A DNA stretch of 64,000 nt from Myxococcales bacterium. GTDB lineage: Bacteria; Myxococcota_A; Polyangia; Nannocystales; Nannocystaceae. Of this stretch, positions 40,763-51,258 are shown piece after piece; position 1 is the stretch's first letter; every line of letters starts with the position of its first letter. The stretch is from the NCBI GenBank assembly GCA_020633315.1, contig JACKDV010000010.1, forward strand, positions 1 to 64,000, read 5' to 3'. The notes under the pieces are model-generated. The model was not told the DNA's origin. It saw nothing but the letters and a program-made list of their open reading frames with translations, and searched no databases. The translations under genes were made by a program, and so were the position numbers.

Positions 40763-41221
40763 ATGACGATCCAACGCTGGCTCACCTCCCTCTCCATTGG
40801 CTGCGCCCTCGCGGCGCCGCTGGCCTGCGACGCCGACGACGAGTCGCACGACCTCGAGTCCCGCAGCGTCGTGTTCGAGGCCGACGAGGTCCGCGCGACG
40901 CTCGAGCGCGACCCCTCTACCGTGTTCTTCGTGGACCTCCGCGAGCCGGTCACCTACCTGTTCGACCAGCCCGACGAGCCGATCGAGCTGGAGCGCTTCA
41001 TGGTGCAGTGCCCCAGCATGGTGCAGCCCATGCCGATGACCGACTACCTGGAGATGCTCGAGCTCGACGAGGGACTCGAGGGCTCGTACTGGTCGATTCG
41101 CTCCGCGGAGGCGTCCTTCCGCAGCGGGCCGCTGCAGCAGGACCCCGACGGCGGCGAGTGGGGCTGCAACACCCTGTGCCCGGGTGGGACCGACTGCGTG
41201 CAGGTCTGCGGAGCGATCTGA
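40763..41221 (+). CDS. Small lipoprotein with Cys-rich C-terminus
   Basis: A 152-residue predicted lipoprotein: signal peptide ending LAAPLAC, acidic mature domain, and a compact C-terminal cysteine cluster CNTLCPGGTDCVQVC that could hold metal or disulphides. GGAG lies seven bases before ATG 40763. No family recognised. The AT-rich inverted repeat upstream suggests regulated expression. A strong terminator follows. Confidence 0.8.
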   Translation: MTIQRWLTSLSIGCALAAPLACDADDESHDLESRSVVFEADEVRATLERDPSTVFFVDLREPVTYLFDQPDEPIELERFMVQCPSMVQPMPMTDYLEMLELDEGLEGSYWSIRSAEASFRSGPLQQDPDGGEWGCNTLCPGGTDCVQVCGAI

Positions 41222-41234
41222 CGGCGACGACGAA

Positions 41235-41265
41235 GGGGCGGCCTCGCCTCGGCGAGGGCCGCCCC
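41235..41265. terminator. Strong hairpin between convergent genes
   Basis: ggggcggcctcgcc / ggcgagggccgcccc with a 2-base loop and a single bulge lies 14 bases after the lipoprotein stop and 38 bases past the convergent pckA stop. Confidence 0.7.
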
Positions 41266-41302
41266 CGTTCATCGCTCCGGGCCGAGGCCCGCGACGCGTG
41301 GC

Positions 41303-42892
<1,590 letters not shown>

Positions 42893-43127
42893 GCGTTCGT
42901 CCTTTGTGCCAACACCCCAGCGCGGGACGGCGACCATAGGACTTCCGCCGGGACGACGGAAGGCCGGCGCGGGGCAGCGACGTGCTGCGCGGGCGTCGGC
43001 GGGCGTGAGCCTCCTCGTTCCGGGAATCCTCGGCGCTCCCGCGGCCGACGCCGGCTCGCTCGCGCTCGCACGAACGTGAGCTTTGCTGGTGTGTGCTCGT
43101 CGACGTGACGCGAGGCCGTGACGCGCG

Positions 43128-43670
43128 TTACGACTCGTCGCCGTTCGGTCGTCCGCGGGCGAGCTTTCGCTGGAGGCTGCGCCGGTGCATGCCCAGGCGC
43201 CGCGCGGCCTCCGACACGTTGCCGCCGGCGTCGGTGAGCACCCGCTGCAGGTGATCCCACTCCACCTCCTCGAGTCGACGCGGGGTGGGGGAGGTGGCGG
43301 GGCCGTCGACCTGGGCGTCGGTGCGCTCGAAGGCGGCGAGGATCTCGTCGGCGTCGGCGGGCTTGGTGAGGTAGTGGATCGCTCCCGCCTTGATCGCCTC
43401 GACCGCGGTCGCGATGCTGCCGTAGCCGGTGAGCACCACCATGCGCAGCTCGGGGTGCGTCTGTCGCAGGGTCTGGACGAGCTCGAGGCCGCCGCGGGCC
43501 CCCATGCGCAGGTCGATCACGGCGCGGTCGGGGGTCCAGGCCTCGGCCTCGGCCACCGCGTCGGTGTAGTCGTGGGCGAGGAGCACGGTGTGACCTCGCC
43601 TGCGCAGGGCGCCGGCCAGCGCGGTGCAGAACGAGCGGTCATCGTCGACGAGGAGGATCGTGTGGTGCAT
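43128..43670 (-). CDS. regA: RegA/ActR/PrrA-type response regulator
   Basis: A 180-residue two-domain regulator. The receiver has Asp53 in VIDLRMG and Lys103 in TKPAD. A proline linker (ATSPTPRR) leads to a Fis-type helix-turn-helix, NVSEAARRLGMHRRSLQRKLARGRP, almost identical to the strongly conserved RegA/PrrA DNA-binding helix. The family controls respiration, CO2 fixation and nitrogen genes according to redox state. It starts three bases after the sensor kinase stop, so they form a RegB-RegA operon. Confidence 0.93.
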   Translation of the reverse strand: MHHTILLVDDDRSFCTALAGALRRRGHTVLLAHDYTDAVAEAEAWTPDRAVIDLRMGARGGLELVQTLRQTHPELRMVVLTGYGSIATAVEAIKAGAIHYLTKPADADEILAAFERTDAQVDGPATSPTPRRLEEVEWDHLQRVLTDAGGNVSEAARRLGMHRRSLQRKLARGRPNGDES

Positions 43671-43673
43671 GCG

Positions 43674-44996
43674 TCATGCGCTCCGGGTCGAGGTTGGTTG
43701 CGCGGGTAGGGTGAGCCGCAGGGTGGTGCCGTCCCCGGGGGTGGAGTCGAGCTCGAGCTGTCCGCCGAGCTGCCGGACCTGGGCGCGGGCGAGGTACAGG
43801 CCCATGCCCATGCCCTCGCCCTCGGCCTTGGTGGAGAAGAAGGGCTCGAAGGCGTGCACGGCGACCTCGGGCTCCATGCCCTCGCCCTCGTCGCGGACCT
43901 CGACCAGCGCGCCCCCGCCCAGCTCGGCCAGGTGCAGGGTGATCCAGGCCGAGCCGTCGCGGCAGCCGGCGCAGGCGTCGACGGCGTTGGAGATCAGCTC
44001 CCGCACGATCTGCTCGACCGATTCCCGGGGCTGCCGCAGCTCGAGGTCGCCCTCGAGCTGCACCCGCAGCGAGACGCCCTCGTGATCGGCCTCGGCCTGC
44101 AGGCGCTTGCCCAGGCTCGACAGCGTCCAGGGCTCGCCGCCATGGGTGCCGAAGCTGCGCACGCCGGGCTCGGGGCTGGCCATGCGCCCCACGATGTCCT
44201 TGCAGCGGGAGACCTGCTCGCGCATGGTGGCCAGCGCCCGGTCGCGCTCGGCCTCGTCCATGTGGGGCAGCTCGCCGACCAGCAGCTGGATGGTGCCCAG
44301 CGGCGTGCCCAGCTCGTGGGCGGCCCCGGCCGCGAGGGTGCCCAGGGCGGCGAAGTGGCGGTCCTGGATCGCCTGGTCGCGCAGGCGGGTGAGCTCGAGC
44401 CGCGACTGCGCCAGCGACAGCGCGATGCGATGGACGAACACGGTGACCAGCACCCCGGTGACCCCGAAGGCGATCCACAGGCCGCGCAGGTGGCCCGAGA
44501 AGTGGGCGCCGTGACCCGCCTCGAGCGGCTCGGGCAGGGGCTCCACCGCGAACAGGCTGGCGAAGCCGGCCAGGCACATCGCGGCCAGGGCCCAGGTCCA
44601 GCGGGGCGAGACCTGCGTGGCCAGGGTGATGGGGACGAAGTAGACGGTGGTGAAGGGGTTGGTGGGGCCGCCCGAGACCGCCAGCAGGGTGGTGAGCGCG
44701 GCGGCGTCGACGAGCAGGTGCACGCCGGCCGCCCGCTGGCTGGCGCGGCCGCGGTCGAGCACCAGGCGCTTGGTGGCGAGGTTGGCCACCGACCAGAAGG
44801 CGAGCACGATCAGCACCCACGAGGGGTGGGGCGGAATGGGGAACCATGCGAGCAGGGGCTTGAGCCCGTCGGGCAGCGCCATCTCCACCACCTGGGTGGC
44901 GGCGAGCAGGCCGAGCAGCACCCAGCGCGCCGAGATCAGGGCACGCAAGGTGATGTGGGCCGCGGAGTCGGACATCGCGAGGGAGGAGGATGCCAC
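43674..44996 (-). CDS. regB: RegB/PrrB-type redox-sensing histidine kinase
   Basis: A 440-residue membrane kinase. Six membrane helices (about 20-190) contain the heptapeptide GGPTNPF (109-115), which matches the quinone-binding GGxxNPF of RegB. The H-box is AAGAAHELGTPLG with His227. It is followed by REQVSRCKDIVG, whose cysteine (265 from the GTG start) corresponds to the redox-active cysteine of RegB. ATP site: NAVDACAG, DEGEGMEPE, GMGMGLYLAR. GTG 44996 is used; ATG 44975 is a possible alternative. It should sense the quinone pool and thiol redox state. Confidence 0.94.
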   Translation of the reverse strand: MASSSLAMSDSAAHITLRALISARWVLLGLLAATQVVEMALPDGLKPLLAWFPIPPHPSWVLIVLAFWSVANLATKRLVLDRGRASQRAAGVHLLVDAAALTTLLAVSGGPTNPFTTVYFVPITLATQVSPRWTWALAAMCLAGFASLFAVEPLPEPLEAGHGAHFSGHLRGLWIAFGVTGVLVTVFVHRIALSLAQSRLELTRLRDQAIQDRHFAALGTLAAGAAHELGTPLGTIQLLVGELPHMDEAERDRALATMREQVSRCKDIVGRMASPEPGVRSFGTHGGEPWTLSSLGKRLQAEADHEGVSLRVQLEGDLELRQPRESVEQIVRELISNAVDACAGCRDGSAWITLHLAELGGGALVEVRDEGEGMEPEVAVHAFEPFFSTKAEGEGMGMGLYLARAQVRQLGGQLELDSTPGDGTTLRLTLPAQPTSTRSA

Positions 44997-45092
44997 GGAC
45001 GGGCCGGGCGTGCCCGCATCCAGAGGGGCGAAGGGGCCGCATCCCGGGTCGCAACGATTGCACCCCTCCGGGCGGCCCGCGCCGGAGCCCCG

Positions 45093-46499
45093 CTAGCCGG
45101 ACTCGGCGAGGCGATCGAGGAAGAGCTGCACGTCGACCGGGGGCCGGACCTCGCTCTGCTCGAGCTCGTCGCGGGCGAGCACGCCGTGGCCCTGGGCGAT
45201 TTCGTATTCTCGCAGGCGCACGTCGAGGGTGGCCACGTAGAAGTAGCGGATGCCCCGGCGCAGCGGGTCGTCCTCGTCGTCGATGTCGAGCAGCAGCGCG
45301 TCGCGGCACACCTGGCTCAGGAACGGGGAGTCGGCCACGATCACCAGGGCCTCCACGTTGCCGGCGGCCTCGCGGGCGCGCTGCTCGTCGAGCTCGCCCT
45401 CGAGCAGCAGCGAGGGCAGGGCGTCGTGGATCGTCTGGATCGCCGCGTCCTCGCCCCGCGCCTCGTACTCGAGCCCCGCGATGGCCAGCAGCGCGGGGAT
45501 GTGCGCGGGCATCCGCTGCAGCGCGGCCTCGAAGTGCTGGCGCGCCGCCTTCGGGTCGTTGCGCTGGCGAGCCACCTCGCCGCGGATGAACAGCCCCTGC
45601 GCCTCCTGGGCCCGGTCGCCGTCGTTGGCGTAGGCGACCACGGCCTCGGCCGCGAGCAGGTCGGCGCGATCGAGGTCGCCGGTCTCGAGGGCGATCACCG
45701 CGAGCATGTAGGTGACCGCGGGGAGATCGAAGCCCCCCTCGCGCGCCTGCAGCAGGAAGGGCCGCGCGGCGGAGCCCGAGAAGCGGCTCATCTGGACGCC
45801 GGCCCACAGGTAGGCGAGGTCGGGGGTGAGGTGGCCCTCGGCGGCGAGGGTGGCGAGGTCGGCATCGAGGATGCGACGGGCGAGGGCGGCCACGTCCTCG
45901 TTGGCGGGGCAGCGCTCGGTGTAGGCGGCGACCCGGGCCCGCGCGATGCGGGCCTGCACCTGCAGCGCCTCGATCTCCGAGCCCACCGCGGCATCGAGGT
46001 TGGTGAGGGTGGCCTCCACCGAGACGTCCTCGGGCTTGATCCGCCGCTCCTCGCTGTAGTCCACCTCGCGATCGGTGGGGCTGCCCTGGGCGCCGTCCTC
46101 CAGGCGCCAGGCCACGCCGCGGATGCACAGGGTGAACCACAGCGAGGCGACGTCGGCCCGCGCCACCGCGATCCAGTGGCGCCCCGCCGAGTCGGCGGCC
46201 TGCGACAGCAGCTTGTCGGCGCTGGCGGCCTTGCGCTCGCGCAGCAGGGCGCTGGCCTCCTCGATCGCGCCCACGGTGCGCTCGTCGGCGTGATCGCGGG
46301 CCACGGTGAGCAGGGGCTCGAGGTCCTGCCACTGCGACCAGCTCCCCATGGCCACCGCGCTGGCCTGGGCCGCGCCGGCCGGCGGCACGCTGCGCTTGCA
46401 CGCGGGCGCGAGGCCCAGCGCCAGCGCGACCAGGCCCGCGAGCAGCCCCGCGGCGGGGCGAGAGCGTCGAGGGGAGCGACGGGCGGGCGAGGCGTTCAC
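45093..46499 (-). CDS. Lipoprotein with TPR-like repeats
   Basis: A 468-residue predicted lipoprotein (signal peptide ending LGLAPAC). The mature protein is helical with TPR-like units (for example ALETGDLDRADLLAAEAVV, EVARQRNDPKAARQHFEAAL, ALLAIAGLEYEARGEDAAI), so a scaffold in the periplasm or outer membrane is likely. No enzymatic motif. The start is GTG 46499, with TACCCT ten bases upstream. It lies 34 bases downstream of the next hypothetical gene on the same strand. Confidence 0.8.
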   Translation of the reverse strand: MNASPARRSPRRSRPAAGLLAGLVALALGLAPACKRSVPPAGAAQASAVAMGSWSQWQDLEPLLTVARDHADERTVGAIEEASALLRERKAASADKLLSQAADSAGRHWIAVARADVASLWFTLCIRGVAWRLEDGAQGSPTDREVDYSEERRIKPEDVSVEATLTNLDAAVGSEIEALQVQARIARARVAAYTERCPANEDVAALARRILDADLATLAAEGHLTPDLAYLWAGVQMSRFSGSAARPFLLQAREGGFDLPAVTYMLAVIALETGDLDRADLLAAEAVVAYANDGDRAQEAQGLFIRGEVARQRNDPKAARQHFEAALQRMPAHIPALLAIAGLEYEARGEDAAIQTIHDALPSLLLEGELDEQRAREAAGNVEALVIVADSPFLSQVCRDALLLDIDDEDDPLRRGIRYFYVATLDVRLREYEIAQGHGVLARDELEQSEVRPPVDVQLFLDRLAESG

Positions 46500-46509
46500 G
46501 GCAGCGGGG

Positions 46510-46515
46510 AGGGTA
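46510..46515 (-). promoter_or_regulatory. -10-like TACCCT element, leaderless start
   Basis: TACCCT (reverse strand) lies ten bases before GTG 46499; no Shine-Dalgarno site. Confidence 0.4.
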
Positions 46516-46533
46516 GCCCAGGTGGGCGGGGGC

Positions 46534-47367
46534 TCAAGTGAGGCGGGCCAGCCACTGGGCGGCGGCGCGTCGGACGGGCGGGCGCGACGACGACCGGGAC
46601 AGCCGCAGCAGCGCATCGGGTCCCAGCAGGGCCAGCCCCTGGTCGCGCACGCGGGGCGCGAGCAGGTCGCCCATGCGCCCGGCCTCGGCCAGCCAGCGCT
46701 CCACCGCCGCGGGCGGGAGCTGGAACGCGGCCCCCGGGCAGTCGATCCAGCGCTCGCCGATGCGGCGGATCTCGGGATCCTCGTGCTCGACCAGGAAGGG
46801 CAGCAGCACGCCGAGCTGCTCGGGGTCCACGCGAGCCACGGTGGGAGCATCGGGCTCGCGGAGCTGCTGCGCCGACACGCCGAGCACCGTGGCCACGCCC
46901 TCGGTGACCGCCGAGGCCGACAGGCCCAGCCGCTGCAGCGCATCGCGGAGCGCCTGGCCGGGGGGCAGCTCGGGGGCCTCGTCGCTCGGGCCCGGCCGCA
47001 GGCCCCGGCGAACCAGCTCGTACAGCCAGTCCCAGCGACCGCGGCCGCTCATCGTCGCGTCGACCATGCCGTAGCCCAGGGCCTGCAGCGTGCGCAGCCG
47101 CTGGTCGAGCAGGCGCTCGGCCTCCACGCGTCGCAGCCACCGCCACGACAGCGCCCGGCCGCCGGCCAGCAGGCGCTCGGGCGCCGCGGGATCCTCCCGC
47201 GGTCCGGCCTCGGCCGGCTCGGCCCGCGCCTCTCGCACGTTGAACCAGGCCCCGGTCAGCCCCCGGCGCTCCACCAGCGAGAGGCGCACCACCTGGTGGC
47301 GGAGCTCGGCCTCCTCGCGGTCGGCCAGCCGCAGGGTGAAGCCGCGGCGCTCGATCCAGCGGGGCAC
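46534..47367 (-). CDS. Hypothetical protein, possible WGR-like N-terminus and HEAT-like repeats
   Basis: About 277 residues, soluble. The N-terminal 95 residues (RRGFTLRLADREEAELRHQ; LLDQRLRTLQALGYG) weakly resemble a WGR domain. The rest is helical with ISG/HEAT-like periodicity (LGVLLPFLVEHEDPEIRRI; DALLRLSRSSSRPPVRRAA). Both assignments are uncertain. GTG 47367 is the first good start; no ribosome site is clear. Divergent from the exported protein at 47510. Confidence 0.65.
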   Translation of the reverse strand: MPRWIERRGFTLRLADREEAELRHQVVRLSLVERRGLTGAWFNVREARAEPAEAGPREDPAAPERLLAGGRALSWRWLRRVEAERLLDQRLRTLQALGYGMVDATMSGRGRWDWLYELVRRGLRPGPSDEAPELPPGQALRDALQRLGLSASAVTEGVATVLGVSAQQLREPDAPTVARVDPEQLGVLLPFLVEHEDPEIRRIGERWIDCPGAAFQLPPAAVERWLAEAGRMGDLLAPRVRDQGLALLGPDALLRLSRSSSRPPVRRAAAQWLARLT

Positions 47368-47509
47368 GGCGCGGTTTTGCCACGGTCGGCGCCCTGCTGT
47401 AAGGGGTGGCCGACGCGAGGCGTTCCGGCCGGCGAAACGGGCCCGGGCCCCCCTTCGCGAGCCCATGGTGCGCCGATCCCGACCCCCGAGCCCCGACTGG
47501 AGCCTAGCC

Positions 47510-48472
47510 ATGCGTCCTCTTCGCTGCCTCCCCTTCGTCCTCGCTGCGCTGGCGGTGGCCGGCACCTTCGCCGAGCCCGCCCATGCCCGTCGGCCCAAGG
47601 CCTTCGCCGCGGCGCCGCCTCCCCCGGCGACTCAGCCGCTGGTGAGCCTCGGCGTGGAGCAGCCCGGCGGGGCCCAGTACCCGTCGTTCTTCCACGGCGG
47701 CTCGCTCTACTACGCCGGTCAGCAGGGGGGCTACTACGCCCTGCGCCTCACCAACAACACCGCCGGTCGCGTGGAGGTGGTGGTCACCGTCGACGGTCGC
47801 GACGTGATCAGCGGGCAGGTGGGCAACTTCAAGAAGCAGCGCGGCTACGTGCTCGACCCCTTCGCCACCGTGGTCGTGGACGGCTTTCGGCAGTCCTACG
47901 ATCAGGTGGCCGCGTTCCAGTTCTCCGATCTCCAGAGCAGCTACACCGCGCGCCTGGGCACGCCGCAGAACGCCGGGGTGATCGGCGTGGCCGTGTTCGA
48001 GGAGAAGCGCAGCAGCGCCCGCCGTCACCGTCGCAAGACCCGCAAGGCACTGCAGGCCCAGCCCCCGCCGCCGGTCTACGAGCCCTACTACCGCGGCACC
48101 GCCAACACCTCGGTGCCCTCTGCCTTCCCCGACAGCGAGCGGGCGGCGTCCAAGGCCGAGGGCGAGGCGATGGCCGACGAGGCCGCGCCGGTGGCCGCCA
48201 CCTCGGCGGGCGACGGGGCCTTCGCGCCGATGCCCAGCTCCGAGCCGGCGCCGCGGCAGCTCGGCACCGCCTACGGCGAGAGCCGCTACAGCGCGGTGCA
48301 GGAGGTGGCCTTCAAGCGCCACCGCAAGCGCAAGCCCGACGGCTTCCTCACCGTGTACTACGACAGCATGGAGGGGCTGGCCGCCCGCGGGGTGAACGTG
48401 CACGCGCCGTACTACGGCGTCGAGCCCCAGCCCTTCGTGCAGCCCGGCTTCGCCCCGCCTCCGCCGCGCTGA
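47510..48472 (+). CDS. Exported hypothetical protein
   Basis: A 320-residue secreted or periplasmic protein: signal peptide MRPLRCLPFVLAALAVAG with a likely signal-peptidase-I site after AHA. The mature N-terminal domain (about 45-160) is beta-rich with a conserved-looking core (YYALRLTNNTAGRVEVVVT; DPFATVVVDGFRQS). A Pro/Ala/Glu linker and a basic segment KRHRKRKPDG follow, ending in a Pro/Tyr-rich tail. No family recognised. Confidence 0.75.
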   Translation: MRPLRCLPFVLAALAVAGTFAEPAHARRPKAFAAAPPPPATQPLVSLGVEQPGGAQYPSFFHGGSLYYAGQQGGYYALRLTNNTAGRVEVVVTVDGRDVISGQVGNFKKQRGYVLDPFATVVVDGFRQSYDQVAAFQFSDLQSSYTARLGTPQNAGVIGVAVFEEKRSSARRHRRKTRKALQAQPPPPVYEPYYRGTANTSVPSAFPDSERAASKAEGEAMADEAAPVAATSAGDGAFAPMPSSEPAPRQLGTAYGESRYSAVQEVAFKRHRKRKPDGFLTVYYDSMEGLAARGVNVHAPYYGVEPQPFVQPGFAPPPPR

Positions 48473-48580
48473 GCGGTCGCGGCCGCGAGGCCGAGCCGCG
48501 GTCCTCGCTCCGGCCCGGCCTCGCTCGCCTCCGTCGGGCGCGGCGATCGGCGGGGCGGGGCGGGGCGGGAGCATCCCTGC

Positions 48581-48586
48581 TATGGT
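48581..48586 (+). promoter_or_regulatory. -10-like TATGGT element, leaderless start
   Basis: TATGGT lies nine bases before ATG 48596, preceded by a run of cggggc repeats and with no Shine-Dalgarno site. Confidence 0.45.
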
Positions 48587-48595
48587 CACGGCGCG

Positions 48596-49561
48596 ATGCG
48601 TCTGCGCACCCTGACCCTCGTCGCGGCGATGCTCCTGCCGCTCGGCTCCTGCACCTCCAAGGACTCGTCCGCCGATGCCGAGGCCAAGCCCGAGGCCGGC
48701 GGCGTGGAGACCGTGGAGATCCCCGTGGGCGAGCCCCCGCGCATCGAGGTGCACGACGAGGGCCAGGAGCCCCGCCACCCGCTGCGGCTGCGGGTCACCG
48801 CGGGCACCGAGGAGGATCTCGAGATGTCGATGGGCATGCGCATGGCCATGGACACCGGCGCCCAGCGGATCCCGCCCATGCAGATCCCCACCAGCAAGAC
48901 CCGCCTGCACGCCAAGGTGGAGTCGGTCTCCGGCGATACCTTCGAGGTGCGGCAGTCGGTGAGCTCGGTGGAGGTGATCCCCATGGACGGCTCGCCCCCC
49001 GAGGTCGCCGACAAGATGCGCGAGTCCCTGGCCCCGCTCACCTCCTACCGGGCGCTGATGAGCATGAGCGATCGCGGCACGGTGCTCGGGGGCAAGGTGG
49101 AGATCCCCCGCGATCTCCCGCCCATGGTGCACAACACCATGCAGCAGATGACCCAGAGCCTGGGGCAGATCGCGGTGCCCATGCCCGAGCCCGCGGTGGG
49201 CCCCGGGGCGCGGTGGACCGCGGTCAACGAGCTCTCGCAGAACGGGATGAGGCTGCGCCAGACCAGCGACTACACGCTGGTGTCGTGGGAGGGCGAGCGC
49301 GCGCTGATCTCGCTCACCGTCCGCCAGGAGCTGGTCGATCCCGACATCTCCGTGCCGGGGATGCTGGGGGCCAAGGCGCGGGTGAGCGACTTCCGCTCGA
49401 GCGGCGAGGGCTCCGTGGAGCTCGAGCCCGGCCACGTCACGCCCAGCTCGATGCACATGGCGATGGAGCTGGCGATGACCATGGACGTGACCGTGATGGG
49501 GCAGTCCCAGCACATGGACATGGAGATGGGCATCGATCTCACGATGGAGCTCGTCGACTAG
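48596..49561 (+). CDS. Methionine-rich lipoprotein
   Basis: A 321-residue predicted lipoprotein (lipobox LPLGSC). The mature part is a beta-rich domain with unusually many methionines (MSMGMRMAMDTG; SSMHMAMELAMTMDVTVMG; HMDMEMGIDLTM). The two Met-rich stretches could form the edges of one sheet or bind soft metals such as copper; that is inference. The order of beta-strands resembles domains of unknown function common in myxobacterial lipoproteins. It shares a likely transcript with the hydrolase eight bases downstream. Confidence 0.8.
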   Translation: MRLRTLTLVAAMLLPLGSCTSKDSSADAEAKPEAGGVETVEIPVGEPPRIEVHDEGQEPRHPLRLRVTAGTEEDLEMSMGMRMAMDTGAQRIPPMQIPTSKTRLHAKVESVSGDTFEVRQSVSSVEVIPMDGSPPEVADKMRESLAPLTSYRALMSMSDRGTVLGGKVEIPRDLPPMVHNTMQQMTQSLGQIAVPMPEPAVGPGARWTAVNELSQNGMRLRQTSDYTLVSWEGERALISLTVRQELVDPDISVPGMLGAKARVSDFRSSGEGSVELEPGHVTPSSMHMAMELAMTMDVTVMGQSQHMDMEMGIDLTMELVD

Positions 49562-49569
49562 GAGCGGCC

Positions 49570-50136
49570 ATGCGATTGCTGATCGTCCCGCGCTGGTCGG
49601 GCACCGGCGACTCGGACTTCTACCCCTGGCTGCGCGAGCAGGTGGCCGACGCCTTCACGGACATCGAGGCGGCGTCGCTGCGGCCCACCCCCGGCGCCCC
49701 CGAGATCGCGCCTTGCGTGGCCGAGCTGCGGGCGCGGCTCTCGGAGGATCGCGAGCGCACCGTGCTGCTCGGGCACAGCGTGGGCAACCAGGTGGTGATG
49801 CGGACCCTGGCCGAGCTGCCGGGCCCCGCGGTGGCGGGGTGCTTGCTGGTGGCCGGGTGGTACCGCGTGGACGAGCCCTGGGACTCGATCCGCCCGTGGA
49901 TCGACGCGCCCATCGACGACGAGCGGGTGCGGGCGATGGCGGGGCCGCTGCGGGTGCTGGTGTCGACCGACGATCGCTTCACCGCCGACCACGAGGCCAC
50001 CCGCGCGGCCTTCGAGTCGCGGCTGGGCGCTCGCGTGCGGGTGGTGGAGGGGCGCGACCACTTCAACGCCTCGCCCCAGCCCGAGGTGCTCGAGGAGCTG
50101 CGGGCCCTGCTCGCGGCCGTGAGGACGGGCTCGTAG
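49570..50136 (+). CDS. RBBP9/YdeN-type serine hydrolase
   Basis: A 188-residue small alpha/beta hydrolase of the RBBP9/YdeN family. Visible: LLIVPRWSGTGDSDFYPWL (family N-terminus), the nucleophile elbow GHSVGN, Asp in STDDRFT and His in GRDHFNA as the catalytic triad. The natural substrate of the family is not settled. GGAG lies just before ATG 49570, eight bases after the lipoprotein stop, so it is in an operon with it. Confidence 0.92.
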   Translation: MRLLIVPRWSGTGDSDFYPWLREQVADAFTDIEAASLRPTPGAPEIAPCVAELRARLSEDRERTVLLGHSVGNQVVMRTLAELPGPAVAGCLLVAGWYRVDEPWDSIRPWIDAPIDDERVRAMAGPLRVLVSTDDRFTADHEATRAAFESRLGARVRVVEGRDHFNASPQPEVLEELRALLAAVRTGS

Positions 50137-50495
50137 GCGTCGGCGCGCCCGCTACCGGCCGCGGCCGGGGTCGTCCTCGAGGTCCATGTACTCGACCACC
50201 TTGAGGATCGCGTTGGCCACCGACGAGAGTAGGGCCCGCGTCGTCGGTCCCGCGAGGCGGAGCGACCGTGCCCCGCCGATCCCACCTCGGCCCGAGCGTG
50301 GCGCAACGCGCCGTGGCGGGGACCGGCGAGCGTCGCTGCTCCGGCGAGCGGCAACCGAAGTGGCCAGCCAGGGCAGGTCCACCTGCCACCGCCGCGGGCA
50401 CCTGCTCCGCTGAAATCCAGCGGGCATTGCTCTGAAATGTCGCCTGGCCCCGGCCTTGCTCCCGGAGGAGCGCGCCTCGAGGGAGGGCCGAGCCC
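50137..50495. other. Intergenic region holding a possible C-terminal gene fragment
   Basis: No full gene here. On the reverse strand, 50220-50152 encodes VANAILKVVEYMDLEDDP and a stop, which looks like a genuine amphipathic protein end, but the frame upstream loses coding character. It may be the remnant of a deleted gene. Confidence 0.3.
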
Positions 50496-51194
50496 ATGGA
50501 CAACGCCACCGACTGGATCCTCAACCACGTCGTCATGAACATCTCGACGGTCAGGGCCCACGCCGCCGCCAACAACGGTCAGTGCGTGTGGAGGTTCTCG
50601 CAGGTCAAGGACCCGGTTCGGGCCATCATCAGTCTCCACCCGGGGTCCCGCGGGGGCATCTGCGCCATGCTCAGCGCGCACTGGCTGGCCTCGGAGCACA
50701 GGGGGGAGCAGCTCCAGGGACGGCTCGGCCACGCGCGGCACGACCTCGACCACGGCATGCTCGGGACGATCGCCACGCAGCATGCGATGGCCTCCGCCGG
50801 CAATCGACAGGAGGACAACATCGACGGCTGGATGCAGAGCCAGGGCCTCGTCTTCGATCGCCGGGAGCTGCTGGGCACCGGCGCCGCCGGGGGGCACTTC
50901 TCGAAGGACGAGCTGCTCGACACCATCGAGACCCGCATCGCGGCGCGGGACCCCTCCTACGCATTCATCTCCTTCTCCGGCCGCTACGCGGGGCTCGGCA
51001 CCCAGGGGCACATCGTCGCCGGGGTGTTCGGCAGCGCGGGGGCTCGGTTCTTCGACCCCAACTATGGCGCCTTCACCTTCGCCAGCATGGCGGACTTCCG
51101 CAGCTTCTTTCGGTGGTACTTCAAGAAGGCGCACTACGGCAGCAGCATGATGGGGAACATGCAGGAGAACGGGTACGTCCTGTTCTATCACTGA
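50496..51194 (+). CDS. YopT-type (peptidase C58) cysteine protease
   Basis: A 232-residue protein with the YopT/AvrPphB catalytic layout: nucleophile Cys56 in GGICAMLSAHWL, His172 in GHIVAGVFG and Asp187 in FFDPNYGAFTF. In known members such proteases cleave host proteins such as prenylated Rho GTPases (YopT) or kinases (AvrPphB), and are delivered by type III secretion. Here there is no signal peptide and no secretion locus in the window. GGAGGG eight bases before ATG 50496 supports the start. The N-terminal 50 residues are short compared with pathogen effectors, so it is nearly a bare catalytic domain. The target is unknown; predation or toxin use is inference. Confidence 0.85.
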   Translation: MDNATDWILNHVVMNISTVRAHAAANNGQCVWRFSQVKDPVRAIISLHPGSRGGICAMLSAHWLASEHRGEQLQGRLGHARHDLDHGMLGTIATQHAMASAGNRQEDNIDGWMQSQGLVFDRRELLGTGAAGGHFSKDELLDTIETRIAARDPSYAFISFSGRYAGLGTQGHIVAGVFGSAGARFFDPNYGAFTFASMADFRSFFRWYFKKAHYGSSMMGNMQENGYVLFYH

Positions 51195-51258
51195 GGCCGT
51201 CGAGACCGCGGGCCGAACGAGCCGGGCCGTCCGCGCCACGGAGCCGGCGCCCCGCCGC

